DNA from: CAZHUN01 sp043801115
GTDB taxonomy: Archaea > Iainarchaeota > Iainarchaeia > Iainarchaeales > UBA10191
Assembly (NCBI GenBank): GCA_043801115.1
Contig: JAZDMJ010000030.1
Coordinates: forward strand, 1-21,192
Length of the DNA: 21,192 bases
Reading direction: 5' to 3'
The notes under the pieces are model-generated. The model ran no database searches. It was given only the letters and a program-made list of their open reading frames with translations, and had not been told where the DNA came from. Positions 1 to 8,668 of this stretch are shown here, piece after piece; position 1 is the stretch's first letter, and every line of letters starts with the position of its first letter. A program made the translations under genes and the position numbers.

Positions 1-2
1 CT

Positions 3-3000
3 TCGCAGGGCTATTTTTCGGTAACCGTTCCCGCGAATTGCGGAACCTTGACGGCGAGAGCGAGCGCGGACGGCTATCAATTAGCGGCGGGAATTCCACT
101 CTCCGACGGGGGAAAAATTTCCCTCCAAGAAGTCCAACAGGATTCGGGAACATTGATTGTGAAAATTTTCGACGAGAGCGGAGCCCGAGTGACGGACGTC
201 GACTTTGAAATTTCCATCTTCAACAGCAGCAATACAAAATTGAATTATTTGCACTCTGGAAACAGGGGAGAAGCGGAGTTTCAAAGCGTTCCAGTAGGAA
301 CCATTAATGTAAGCGTAACGGACGGCACGGGAAAATACGGACTCGCCCAGCGCAGTACTGTAATTGAAAAAAACAAGGAAAAAAAACTGGACGTTACCGT
401 AAGCAGGAATACGCGCGGAAAACTGAATTTGGAAGTCATTGATATTGAAACAAGGGACAAGATTCCGAACGCGCAGGCGCGCATTTTGGACAGTACGGGA
501 AAAGTAGTGGGAACGAAGGATACGGGAAACGACGCGAACAATCTGGTGTTCGCATTTGTAGATTTGGGAAACTACACACTCCAAGTGGGACACGCGGATT
601 ATTTGGCCTACTCGCGCGACTTCAACATTGACGGCACGGGAAACGTTTCCATTACCGCGGAGCTCGCGCAGTGCAAGGACAGTTTGCACAATTGCGGAAT
701 TTTAGTCATTACAGTTAAAGATGAGGAGAACAAGAAAGTCGAAAACGCGACTGTCTCCTTGTACGATGCCGGAGGATTTTTGAGCCCGGGCATCCAGCCC
801 CAAAGCACGGATGTAAATGGGATCGCGCGCTTTTCAGACTTGCCCGCGGGAGAATACTATGTCAAAGTATTCAAGTATCCGGCGGAAAAAACAAGTTCAA
901 ACTTTACGATAGACCCCAAAGTGGAAAACGCGCAAACCGTCCAACTCACGATTGGAAAGTCGAACATTATCGTCAGCGCGAAGGACCGCGATGGAAAAGC
1001 AATTCCCAATGCGAAAATCGAATTCCGCGATGATGCGGGCTTGGAGTGCGGAGCGGGAAAGTGCACGTCGAACGCGGACTCGAACGGAAAAGCGACCATC
1101 AAGCTCAAAAGCGACAAAAAAATATACGTCATTGTAACCGCGACGGACTACGTGCAATGGGTTTCTCAACTCTATCAATTACAGCCGAACCAGGACTTGA
1201 CCATCAATGCCGTATTGGAAAAAACCATTCTGGGAGACACTCCCGAAATTTCCGTCAAATTCTATGAAAATTCCACTTCCACGCATGAGGTGTCCGAATT
1301 AAAGTCCGGAAAATCCTACGTTGCGAGAATCGAATTGCGCATTCCCACGGAATTGAACGGAAAAAAGGCGGGCGTGCACTTTCGAACGGGAACGGAAAAA
1401 TTGGTCGAAAACGATGTCTTGTACATCAAAAGCGTGAATGTGGCGGAAGCGTCTCAGTTGAAGGGAACCACTTTCAATCCTCCAACGGGAGAAAGCGAGG
1501 ACTTGGATAATCTGACGAATGGGAACGCGAAATGGGTCAATCTTTCGTGGAACAGTGCGGTTCAAGGAATTTACAACATTGAAGTCGAGTTTTACGTTCG
1601 AGAAACCGTCGTCGCGGGAACGGAACTAACATTCAATTATAGGGCGTGGGCCGTGAATTCAAGCGGGGAATATGTGCGCGACCCGGACGACGCGGAACTG
1701 GGAACTTCCCAAACCACTTCTTCCAAGCAGGAATTGTACGCTTCCACCAAAACTTCGCTCTATTACGCGGGCGTTCCAGCCGACTGCGACGACGACTTTT
1801 GCTGGAGCGGGGAAAAAGTGTACGACCAGCAGGAAAGAGTCAACTTGAACGGAACAGGAGACTATACCTTGCGCGCTTCTTCCCCCTACAGCGTGCACTT
1901 CGTCATTACGAACAACTCGCAGACCAATTACGGAGAGGGATTTTTGCGCATCATGAACTCGGACAACGAAGGCGTTTCAGAAGCGGATGTTTTGGAAATC
2001 CAGAACTATTCGATTACAAACGCGAGCGCGCAAAACTACGCAAATAATTCGTTGAACGATTACAGGATTCCGGACATCAATTTGGGAGACTACGAGAATG
2101 GAACGAACCTAATTGTAGACTTGGACTTGGTTCCGAAAAAAGTGGAAAACTCCACTTTGTACATTCAAGTCATTTCTTCGAACGAAGTCGCGTACTCGCG
2201 CTCCATTGACTTCAGCGTGCAAAGCGAAAACGAACTCTCTCTAACGATCCAGCCCGAGTTTTTCCCCGCCTTCATCTCGTTTGACGGGAACGCAATTGTG
2301 AAAGACGAAGAAGGGTTTGAAGTAAAAGACGCGAGCGTGAAAATTTCCAAAATCCTCGACAATAGCGAAACCGTATTGTCCACGCAGCAAACCGACCAAA
2401 TGGGAAAAGTTTCCTTTTCCATTCTCGCTTCCACCAATCAAACCATTATCCGCTTTGAAGCAAGCAAGGACAATTATTCTCCCGTAGTAGAAGACAAGCT
2501 CATCGACCAGAACGTGATTACATTCGAACCCGAAGAACTGGCCTCTTCGCTGGACCCAAAAGCAACGACGGAAAAAGACATTGATGTAGAGGGAACGAAC
2601 GAAGTCGCGATTCCGCTCAAGCTGACGGATTCGCTCGTTTCGGGGGATTTTAAAGGCTACTTGGACGAGGGAAAAATGAACAACTACCTCGCGCAATACG
2701 AGAACAGTTTGCAGTTTTCTCCTTCCACTTCGCAAGACTTCACCGTCCGCACCGCACTCGCCCTCGGAAAGAACATTTCCAAAACCGAAACCGTTCAAGG
2801 AAGAACGTGGCTGCAAGTGAGCAATGCGGAATTGACCAAAGACTGGCAGTTTACCCTTCCTTTGAATGTTACAGTGGGCCCGGGAGGCGCGCCCGAAGAC
2901 GAGTGCCTCACCCTCTCCATCAGCGAGTGGGACACGACCACGTTGGAAGATACGGCTTCCATTGAATTTTCGATTGCCAACAACTGTCAAGTGTCTGGAA

Positions 3001-6000
3001 AAGACATTTCCATCCAAAATCTGGCCGCGCAACTGGACTGGAGCTCGAACGTGTTCGGAAACGTGAGCGTCATGCTGTCGGACGGCCAGGGAAAAAGCGC
3101 GCAAGAGACTTTGAGAGACAATGACTCCGTTGTGCTGTTTGATTCGCTTTCTCCCGGACAGGAATTGTATGGAATTCTCACATTTGTTCCCAACAGCGGA
3201 ACTGCGGGAAAAAACGCCAAATTCGAAGTTTCTTTCACCGCAACCACTCCCACTTCTTCGGGAAACGAGGAAATCCAGGCCAACCATTCCATTGACTCGG
3301 ATATTTTGATCGCGAATTTGCAGCAGTGCCTGCAATTTTCGCCCGATTCTTCGGAAGGAGTGACGATTGCGCGCGGAACGGACGATGCGGAATTTACAGT
3401 AGATTCGAGCGAGTGCGGGGATATTGCATTGCAGGTGCGCTTTTGCCAGGACAGCGGAAACACGAACTGCCGGGGCGGAACTTCGGAGGGCGGAATTTAT
3501 TTCGACTCGGCCCAGCAAGTTACACTGAACGGGGATTCGAAAAATATTAAAATTTCGCGCTCGGACATCGGAGGGTATTACGATATTGTCGTCGAAGCCA
3601 AAGCGCCCGGAAAGAATTGGCAAAAAGTGTTGGACTATCCCGTCATTGTAGAGCCCGATACTTCGCAATACTTCTGTCTCGACCGCTATTCGTTTTTGCT
3701 GTTGGGCCAGAGCGCGCAAGACTCGGCCACACTCACTTCGGACAGAGTCATCGAACCCGTTGCGGTTACGGCCGACAACTGCGCCTGGAAAGACTTCAGC
3801 AAAAACAAAAACTATATGGGAGTAGGACTTGGGTTGGCCGCAGTTGGCTCATGGGTCGCATACATCACTTTTACTGAGGGAACTGGTTTTTTACTCAACA
3901 CATTGGGTTTCTTTATTTTTGAACATTTTTCTTGGCTAGGCCCAACAATAATAATTATTGGTATCGTGCTCTTCCTCGCCGACTTGTTCGGCTTGTTCGG
4001 CGACTGTCACGATGACACGCAAACGAATACGTTGTACGATTACATTGTCAATTTGCCGGGTTCGGGAGATCCGGGCGGGGGAACGGAAAAGTATTTGCCG
4101 CCAGACGCGCAAAGCATTGAAATAAAGGATTCGAGCGATATTTCCGTAGCATGGAATTTGGACGTGACCAACTATTACGACAATTCCGGCACGACACAGC
4201 AGGACGTGGGAGTTGTCTTCACCAACAATACAGGCATCGAACAAAACGAACCCATTTACGCGGTTGCCGAGTTCAGCGCCACGGAACACATTCACGGAGA
4301 CGTTGCGCACGGGGGAAACGCGGCCGTCGACTGCGGCAACGGAAACTTTGGAACCTACTGGATTGGAAGCGCGAACAACCAGGGAGACTGTAATCCCGTG
4401 TCGGAAAAAACGCGCACGCAAAAAATCCACTTGAAATTTAGAACGAAAGAAACCACGCAGCAGATTCCGCAAGTCGAATTCGACACGTACGCGTGCTCGA
4501 GCGGGAACTTGCTGGGAGTGACGGGGCCAGGAGCGAACCCGAACGTGAAATTGAACTGGAACTGGAGCAACCAGGACGGAATAACCAAAGACCAGTGCGA
4601 CGTTTCCAATCCGAACGCCGTATACTGCGACGCCACTCAATTCAACATTGAATTGGTCAAAAAATTGAAGGATTTGGACGAATTCTTTGTAGCCAACAAC
4701 TACTTTGCCGGAGTCTGTCCTCCAGACGCGTGGGAAACCGCGCAGGAAGAAACCGACACGCAGAGCAAAACGCATACCGTTGAAGCGGGAAAAGTGGGCG
4801 TGAGTTCGTTTTCCAGTTCGTACAGCGGGGGAGACATTACATTCAACTATACAATTGTCAACAATGGAAGCAGCGCAACAACTGTTTCAATGGACGTGAA
4901 TGTGTACAATTCGAGCTTGAGCGGGGACCAGATTGTGGAAGGAACGGCCGCCAGCAGGAAAAACGAATACGCACTGAACGCGGGAGAGTCCAAAAGCGAC
5001 AGCGTAACCTTTTCGCTGAGCGGAGACACGTATCAGGCACGGTTTTTAGTATATGGAGGAAGCGCTCCCGTGGACGCTTGGAACGAGCCCATCAACTTTG
5101 TCATCGTGGACTATGAAGACCCGTTGACGGCTTTGGGCTACAATTGTTCCACGGCGCGAACCACAGCGGACTTGACGGGAAAGCCCATCATTGACTATTT
5201 CATCGAAACATTGGGAGAAAACAACGTACACTGGACTTCGGCCATTCCGTCCAAGCAGGCGTTGAACGATACACTCAAATTCAACGCGTATTTGATGAAG
5301 GAAGGGTACAGCGACGACTTCAAAACAGACTTTACAAAGTATTATACGGAAGTCAATTTTGCGGACACTTTGCCCGAGTTTTCGACGAAATGGAAAAGTT
5401 ATTACGATTCGAACTACTTGCAGTTTTCGCAAAAGTATTACGCGAGCAACCAGTTGGATTCTCCGGGAAAGTATCAAGTAGCCATTGAAGCCTACTTTGG
5501 AGACGATTGGCGGTTTTTTGAAAGCGATACGAATTCGACGCCCAAATCGTTCGCACTGATTGTATTCTACAAACTGGAAGACCCGCAAAACGATTCTCCC
5601 TTTTACTGGGTTCCGTTGGACGGTTTGGTGGGAGTGGAAAACAGCGGCACTTCGTTCAACCGCCAAGGATACGGAACCAAGTTTGTAAACAGCGATGGGG
5701 TGATTTTCATCGACAACTTGAATGTTCCCTTGAAAACGTACGCGGATTCGGGAAGCAATGCAATCCAGACTTTGAACACGAGCGAAGTGACGGATTTGAA
5801 AACTTTGAACGCGGACATTTCCACGAGGGGAGACGTGCTGGATGTGAAAAACGAGACTCAAACTTTCAAACTGGACTGGAGCCCCGCGTTTGCAACGCCC
5901 GTATTGCTGAAAATGACTCAAGCAGAGACGACGCAAGAGCCATTTGGCGCGTTTTACACCTTGACGGAAAGCGGAGTTCCGAAAAACATCGGAAACACGC

Positions 6001-6524
6001 TCTCGTACTGGGACGGGGCGGGAAACTGCGTCGACTTTGGAGGAACTACGGTAGTACAAGCGTTCGCGCAAAAGCCGGACCGAGCGGCCACTTCCGCGGA
6101 TCCCGTTTCGAGCTGGCAGACTGCGTATGCAGTGGACTGGGAAAAGGCGGACTATGCGGGAGACGTGTACTTGCGCAGCATTTTCTATACGAACAGGGAT
6201 TCCACGAACGCGCTTCAAATCAATTCGCCCATTTCTTCCGCAACATTGATTTCTCCGGATGGCCAGGGAACGACGATTGGACTGAACGGAATCAGTACCA
6301 TGCAACACAACAGACAGGGAAACGGGGCCACGGACACGATTTACAGCGTGAAAGACGTGTTTGATTTGGTCGACCAAAACCTGTTGTGCGTGACGGACAA
6401 TGGAGTGCGCGCGCGGTTTTGGTGGAACCCGCAACAGATTTACAAGCAGGGAAGCACGAACAACATTCACACCATCACGCAGGGACTGCAAGCGGGCGTT
6501 TCGTGCATCGGATACGGCAGTTGA
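3..6524 (+). CDS. Giant multidomain surface protein, 5'-truncated by the window edge
   Basis: The frame is open from the first complete codon at position 3, so the true start lies upstream; the TTG at 48 is only the first start-like codon. More than 2170 residues are visible. Carboxypeptidase-regulatory-like or CNA-B-like beta-sandwich repeats occur at roughly nt 145-340, 417-650, 693-912, 957-1215 and 2265-2500, each with a DxxGxAxFxxLPxGxYxVxV-like pattern. A CARDB-like segment lies near nt 4795-5060. Asn-X-Ser/Thr sequons are abundant, which suggests N-glycosylation. Two or three hydrophobic segments lie in mid-chain (about nt 3810-3875 and 3895-4000), followed by a Cys/Asp-rich stretch and a Gly-rich linker. 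There is no C-terminal membrane anchor. I infer a cell-surface adhesion or envelope protein held by its middle; no enzymatic motif was seen. Certain as a coding region, family-level only for function. Confidence 0.9.
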   Translation, partial: SQGYFSVTVPANCGTLTARASADGYQLAAGIPLSDGGKISLQEVQQDSGTLIVKIFDESGARVTDVDFEISIFNSSNTKLNYLHSGNRGEAEFQSVPVGTINVSVTDGTGKYGLAQRSTVIEKNKEKKLDVTVSRNTRGKLNLEVIDIETRDKIPNAQARILDSTGKVVGTKDTGNDANNLVFAFVDLGNYTLQVGHADYLAYSRDFNIDGTGNVSITAELAQCKDSLHNCGILVITVKDEENKKVENATVSLYDAGGFLSPGIQPQSTDVNGIARFSDLPAGEYYVKVFKYPAEKTSSNFTIDPKVENAQTVQLTIGKSNIIVSAKDRDGKAIPNAKIEFRDDAGLECGAGKCTSNADSNGKATIKLKSDKKIYVIVTATDYVQWVSQLYQLQPNQDLTINAVLEKTILGDTPEISVKFYENSTSTHEVSELKSGKSYVARIELRIPTELNGKKAGVHFRTGTEKLVENDVLYIKSVNVAEASQLKGTTFNPPTGESEDLDNLTNGNAKWVNLSWNSAVQGIYNIEVEFYVRETVVAGTELTFNYRAWAVNSSGEYVRDPDDAELGTSQTTSSKQELYASTKTSLYYAGVPADCDDDFCWSGEKVYDQQERVNLNGTGDYTLRASSPYSVHFVITNNSQTNYGEGFLRIMNSDNEGVSEADVLEIQNYSITNASAQNYANNSLNDYRIPDINLGDYENGTNLIVDLDLVPKKVENSTLYIQVISSNEVAYSRSIDFSVQSENELSLTIQPEFFPAFISFDGNAIVKDEEGFEVKDASVKISKILDNSETVLSTQQTDQMGKVSFSILASTNQTIIRFEASKDNYSPVVEDKLIDQNVITFEPEELASSLDPKATTEKDIDVEGTNEVAIPLKLTDSLVSGDFKGYLDEGKMNNYLAQYENSLQFSPSTSQDFTVRTALALGKNISKTETVQGRTWLQVSNAELTKDWQFTLPLNVTVGPGGAPEDECLTLSISEWDTTTLEDTASIEFSIANNCQVSGKDISIQNLAAQLDWSSNVFGNVSVMLSDGQGKSAQETLRDNDSVVLFDSLSPGQELYGILTFVPNSGTAGKNAKFEVSFTATTPTSSGNEEIQANHSIDSDILIANLQQCLQFSPDSSEGVTIARGTDDAEFTVDSSECGDIALQVRFCQDSGNTNCRGGTSEGGIYFDSAQQVTLNGDSKNIKISRSDIGGYYDIVVEAKAPGKNWQKVLDYPVIVEPDTSQYFCLDRYSFLLLGQSAQDSATLTSDRVIEPVAVTADNCAWKDFSKNKNYMGVGLGLAAVGSWVAYITFTEGTGFLLNTLGFFIFEHFSWLGPTIIIIGIVLFLADLFGLFGDCHDDTQTNTLYDYIVNLPGSGDPGGGTEKYLPPDAQSIEIKDSSDISVAWNLDVTNYYDNSGTTQQDVGVVFTNNTGIEQNEPIYAVAEFSATEHIHGDVAHGGNAAVDCGNGNFGTYWIGSANNQGDCNPVSEKTRTQKIHLKFRTKETTQQIPQVEFDTYACSSGNLLGVTGPGANPNVKLNWNWSNQDGITKDQCDVSNPNAVYCDATQFNIELVKKLKDLDEFFVANNYFAGVCPPDAWETAQEETDTQSKTHTVEAGKVGVSSFSSSYSGGDITFNYTIVNNGSSATTVSMDVNVYNSSLSGDQIVEGTAASRKNEYALNAGESKSDSVTFSLSGDTYQARFLVYGGSAPVDAWNEPINFVIVDYEDPLTALGYNCSTARTTADLTGKPIIDYFIETLGENNVHWTSAIPSKQALNDTLKFNAYLMKEGYSDDFKTDFTKYYTEVNFADTLPEFSTKWKSYYDSNYLQFSQKYYASNQLDSPGKYQVAIEAYFGDDWRFFESDTNSTPKSFALIVFYKLEDPQNDSPFYWVPLDGLVGVENSGTSFNRQGYGTKFVNSDGVIFIDNLNVPLKTYADSGSNAIQTLNTSEVTDLKTLNADISTRGDVLDVKNETQTFKLDWSPAFATPVLLKMTQAETTQEPFGAFYTLTESGVPKNIGNTLSYWDGAGNCVDFGGTTVVQAFAQKPDRAATSADPVSSWQTAYAVDWEKADYAGDVYLRSIFYTNRDSTNALQINSPISSATLISPDGQGTTIGLNGISTMQHNRQGNGATDTIYSVKDVFDLVDQNLLCVTDNGVRARFWWNPQQIYKQGSTNNIHTITQGLQAGVSCIGYGS

Positions 6525-6541
6525 TTCGACAGGCGTCGAAT
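6524..6541 (+). terminator. Short hairpin directly after the giant gene
   Basis: A 7-bp inverted repeat (ATTCGAC / GTCGAAT) with a 4-nt AGGC loop starts on the last base of the stop codon. No T-run follows, so it is not a classical intrinsic terminator. It may protect the mRNA 3' end or mark the gene boundary. Confidence 0.3.
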
Positions 6542-6552
6542 TCGTGAAAGGA

Positions 6553-6560
6553 TTGAAATA
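6553..6560 (+). promoter_or_regulatory. Possible box A for the DUF4258 cassette
   Basis: TTGAAATA lies about 26 nt ahead of the ATG at 6583, the spacing seen at stronger leaderless promoters in this window. The match is weak. Confidence 0.3.
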
Positions 6561-6582
6561 GCGTTGGCTTGCGAAAAAGCGA

Positions 6583-6849
6583 ATGCATGTTCGACGGTTT
6601 GTTTTTACCCGGCACGCGCTGGTCCGTTCGGAAGAGTGGGGCTTCGACGCCGATATGATGGCCGCATTCGAAGGCGGATTTCACTGTGTTTCGGAAAGAA
6701 ACCCTTCCTGTCGACTGTGCATTTTTAAAGTTCAAACGCAGTATTTTACGATTGTATACCGAACAATTGGAAGTGACGTGCTCGTGATTACGGTGCATCA
6801 TTCGAACCCGAAAGAAATCAAAATGGCCGAAGGAAGGTGGAAACCATGA
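6583..6849 (+). CDS. DUF4258-family protein, probable toxin-like partner
   Basis: The 88-residue product fits the small DUF4258 fold: an N-terminal strand with FTRHA (His11), a helix with acidic residues, a strand pair ending in IVYRTIGSDVLVITVHH, and a basic tail. DUF4258 proteins are often encoded beside small antitoxin-like genes and resemble RelE/BrnT-type toxins in size and layout; toxicity here is inference. Its stop overlaps the next start (ATGA at 6846-6849), which implies translational coupling to the zinc-finger gene. The ATG at 6583 suits a leaderless transcript from the weak box A at 6553. Confidence 0.75.
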   Translation: MHVRRFVFTRHALVRSEEWGFDADMMAAFEGGFHCVSERNPSCRLCIFKVQTQYFTIVYRTIGSDVLVITVHHSNPKEIKMAEGRWKP

Positions 6850-7067
6850 AGTGCTATCTGTGCGGAACGGGAACGCTCGTTCCAGCCAAAACGACTCTCG
6901 AGCTTTTCGACGGAAAAATCGCCGTCCAAAACGTTTCATGCAAAAAATGCGATTCGTGCGGGGAAACCTTTTTTTCGGAACAAGAGAGAAAGCGGGTTTT
7001 TCAAAAAGTGGACGAGGCGAAAAAAGCATTGCATTCCTTTCGCGTCGTCAAAAGCGTGAGCGTTTGA
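6846..7067 (+). CDS. YgiT-type zinc finger protein, MqsA-N-like antitoxin candidate
   Basis: A 73-residue protein with CxxC at residues 3 and 6 and a CKKCDSCGE cluster at 32-40, matching the four-Cys YgiT/MqsA N-terminal zinc finger (likely ligands C3, C6, C35, C38, with C32 extra). The MqsA helix-turn-helix domain is absent, so this is a stand-alone finger with a charged helical tail. I chose ATG 6846 over the in-frame GTG 6837 because a strong Shine-Dalgarno run (GGAAGGTGG, 6832-6840) precedes it and contains the GTG, and because it overlaps the DUF4258 stop. In known families such fingers sit beside small toxins, so an antitoxin or accessory role is likely. Confidence 0.8.
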   Translation: MKCYLCGTGTLVPAKTTLELFDGKIAVQNVSCKKCDSCGETFFSEQERKRVFQKVDEAKKALHSFRVVKSVSV

Positions 7068-7088
7068 ACCTTTTAAGGAAGGGAAGGT

Positions 7089-7301
7089 ATGAAATTTGAA
7101 TACAGTCCGGATGTCGACATCTTATTGATTCGGTTGAAGCGGAAAAGGCTCTCCTACGGCGACAAGGTCGAAAATTTTATCCTTCACTACGACAAGAGCG
7201 GCGAAGTCGCGGAAATCGAGATTTTGGAAGCGAGCAAAACTGCTTCGAAAATCCTGGAAACCGTACTCCATTCCAAGAAAGTCGCGCTTTCCATCGCTTG
7301 A
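7089..7301 (+). CDS. DUF2283-family protein
   Basis: The 70-residue product has the DUF2283 signature: an N-terminal YSPDVDILLIRL strand (canonically Y-D-x-x-x-D-x-L-Y-I), a central ILHYDKSGEVAEIEILEAS block, and a short helical end. DUF2283 genes are commonly found next to DUF4258 genes and are thought to form a toxin-antitoxin-like pair. It lies 21 nt after the zinc-finger gene, with a purine-rich ribosome site (GGAAGGGAAGG, 7077-7087) just ahead of the ATG, so it is probably the last gene of a three-gene operon. The biochemical role of the family is not established. Confidence 0.75.
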   Translation: MKFEYSPDVDILLIRLKRKRLSYGDKVENFILHYDKSGEVAEIEILEASKTASKILETVLHSKKVALSIA

Positions 7302-7311
7302 GCAAAAGCAC

Positions 7312-7320
7312 CTTTTTATA
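7312..7320 (+). promoter_or_regulatory. Box A promoter for the small membrane protein cluster
   Basis: CTTTTTATA is centred about 26 nt before the ATG at 7343. This spacing predicts transcription starting at or just before that ATG, so the mRNA is leaderless. Confidence 0.65.
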
Positions 7321-7342
7321 GGTGAAAAGCCTTCCTGCTAGC

Positions 7343-7747
7343 ATGCTCTTCCCCTTGTCCTTTGTCGGAGACTGGATGTTCATCATCCAAATCTTTTTAC
7401 TGCTCACTATTATGAGCTTTGTATTGAACCATTTGGGAAAAGGCCCGTTGAGCGTAATTACGATTGGGGTGACTGCATTTTTCGTGTTTTTCATTATTCC
7501 CGCCCTTTCCTACGCCGTATTCATCATCTACATTTTGCTCTTTGCAGGGGTTTCTTCCGTATTGATTGATTTCTTTTTCATTACGGCGGGACAACAGCCC
7601 CAGAAGGGGCAAGGGGGCTTTGAAGAGCCCGACGTGGACGGAATGGACATTAAAGAACGCAGAGAGGCCATGGAAAAAGCACGGCACGGCGCTCACGCCG
7701 CCCAACGCTCGGCGGGAATGGTTCGCAATATGATGATGAGGCGATGA
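7343..7747 (+). CDS. Small polytopic membrane protein 1
   Basis: From ATG 7343 the product has 134 residues: about three hydrophobic segments (around 11-29, 36-57 and 58-77) and then a polar, basic tail with Gln/Gly and an Arg/Met-rich end. The GTG at 7322 is in frame but lies next to the box A and upstream of the expected transcription start, so I rejected it. Between the first two hydrophobic segments is HLGKGPL (residues 30-36), resembling motifs in the next two genes. It opens a cluster of five small membrane protein genes in one direction. I do not recognise the family; a complex-forming envelope subunit is only inference. Confidence 0.75.
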   Translation: MLFPLSFVGDWMFIIQIFLLLTIMSFVLNHLGKGPLSVITIGVTAFFVFFIIPALSYAVFIIYILLFAGVSSVLIDFFFITAGQQPQKGQGGFEEPDVDGMDIKERREAMEKARHGAHAAQRSAGMVRNMMMRR

Positions 7748-7748
7748 A

Positions 7749-8063
7749 GTGAACGAATCCGGGAACGTAATCGTTTTCATCCTGCTCGGGTTTGCCGCCA
7801 TTCTAGTCCTTCCCCCGCTCATCTTGTACTTGTTTCCCGCCGCGGACATTTTGTTCCGCATCATCGCCATTTTTGTCATCTTTTCCACAGTTCGGGGATA
7901 TATTGGAGACGGGGCCATTACGTACATCATCAGCGCGATTTTGATTTACTTTTTGGTGTTCAAATACTCGTCCATTTTCGCCTCCGTGTACGTCTTTCAA
8001 ATGCTGCTGTCCGTCAGCTTTACGAGCGTGCTGGTGTGGGGAATCGGAACGAGGATGAGATAA
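7749..8063 (+). CDS. Small polytopic membrane protein 2
   Basis: A 104-residue, almost wholly hydrophobic protein with about four membrane segments and a short basic C-terminus (GTRMR). It starts with GTG one base after the previous stop, so translation is probably coupled. The loop YIGDGAI (residues 51-57) lies between hydrophobic segments and matches the position and shape of HLGKGPL in the gene before it. I do not recognise a named family. Tight spacing with its neighbours suggests a shared membrane complex or a tandem family of diverged paralogues. Confidence 0.7.
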   Translation: MNESGNVIVFILLGFAAILVLPPLILYLFPAADILFRIIAIFVIFSTVRGYIGDGAITYIISAILIYFLVFKYSSIFASVYVFQMLLSVSFTSVLVWGIGTRMR

Positions 8064-8094
8064 GCGTAAATAGGATTCGGGGGAAAAAAAGAGT

Positions 8095-8334
8095 ATGCTG
8101 GACATTTTCAACAATATTTGGATTGCCTTGACGATTTTCGCGCTCGTGTGGATTTTTTCATGGGCCAAGAGCAACATGGGCAGCGCCAAAATCGCGCTCA
8201 TTTTCGCCATCGTCATTGTCTGGCTTACGTTCTACTCCTATCCGGACTTGATTTGGATCGGCGTATTCCTGTTCTTGCTCGCCACGTTCGGAAAAGAAGT
8301 CATCGAAAAATCGGGATTGCTGGACAAAAAGTGA
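8095..8334 (+). CDS. Small polytopic membrane protein 3
   Basis: A 79-residue protein with two or three hydrophobic segments and a charged end (KEVIEKSGLLDKK). The loop NMGSAKI (residues 27-33) again follows the first segment, giving the same pattern as the two preceding proteins. A 31-nt gap precedes it; a possible box A (TAAATAG, 8067-8073) stands about 25 nt ahead of the ATG, so the gene may also have its own leaderless transcript. Family not recognised. Confidence 0.7.
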   Translation: MLDIFNNIWIALTIFALVWIFSWAKSNMGSAKIALIFAIVIVWLTFYSYPDLIWIGVFLFLLATFGKEVIEKSGLLDKK

Positions 8335-8338
8335 AAGC

Positions 8339-8668
8339 ATGGGAGACACTTTCTCACTGCTCGCCGGAGTGGTCGTCATTATTCTCGCCTTTCAAGCGGG
8401 GCAGACTTGGCTCGTGTTTGGAACCATTGCCATCATGATGCTGACGATGAGGGATTGGAGCACGACTTTGACGTTGATCGGCCTGGCCGTGAGTTTGTAC
8501 GCGCTGGGCAGTCCGACGGATGTATCCTCCATCGCATTGTGGGTGATTGTGGGAATCATCGCGTTTGGAGTCATTGCCTCGCTGCGAAAGCCTCCCGAGC
8601 CCGCAATGCCCGACTTGTACGGTTTGGAAGGATTGCAGGGACTGGAAGGGTTTGGCGGGGGAATATAG
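8339..8668 (+). CDS. Small polytopic membrane protein 4 with Gly-rich tail
   Basis: A 109-residue protein with about four hydrophobic segments (roughly 5-20, 23-36, 43-56, 62-81) and a soluble tail starting RKPPEPAMPDLYG, followed by short LEG/LQG repeats and a Gly-rich end. It begins 4 nt after the previous stop. The last base of its TAG stop is the first base of the next gene's GTG, which points to coupled translation. The tail could bind a partner or link to the wall; no family is recognised. Confidence 0.7.
   Translation: MGDTFSLLAGVVVIILAFQAGQTWLVFGTIAIMMLTMRDWSTTLTLIGLAVSLYALGSPTDVSSIALWVIVGIIAFGVIASLRKPPEPAMPDLYGLEGLQGLEGFGGGI

Noticed and set aside
48..50. TTG as the start of the giant gene
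   Set aside because: The frame is open and protein-like (SQGYFSVTVPANCGT) up to the window edge, so the real start is outside.
2241..3719. Open frame of 492 codons on the minus strand inside the giant gene
   Set aside because: It is antisense to clear Ig-like/beta protein, its translation is Arg/Phe/Val-rich without domains, and it reflects the codon bias of the plus strand.
5046..6491. Open frame of 481 codons on the minus strand inside the giant gene
   Set aside because: Same reason: Arg/Val-rich low-information translation antisense to a well supported gene, no promoter or ribosome site.
7322..7324. GTG start giving a longer membrane protein 1
   Set aside because: It sits 2 nt after the box A and upstream of the expected transcription start.
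8407..8667. Upstream extension of membrane protein 5
   Set aside because: It overlaps membrane protein 4 throughout and reads as Arg/His-rich shadow sequence; GTG 8668 overlaps the previous stop as expected for coupled genes.
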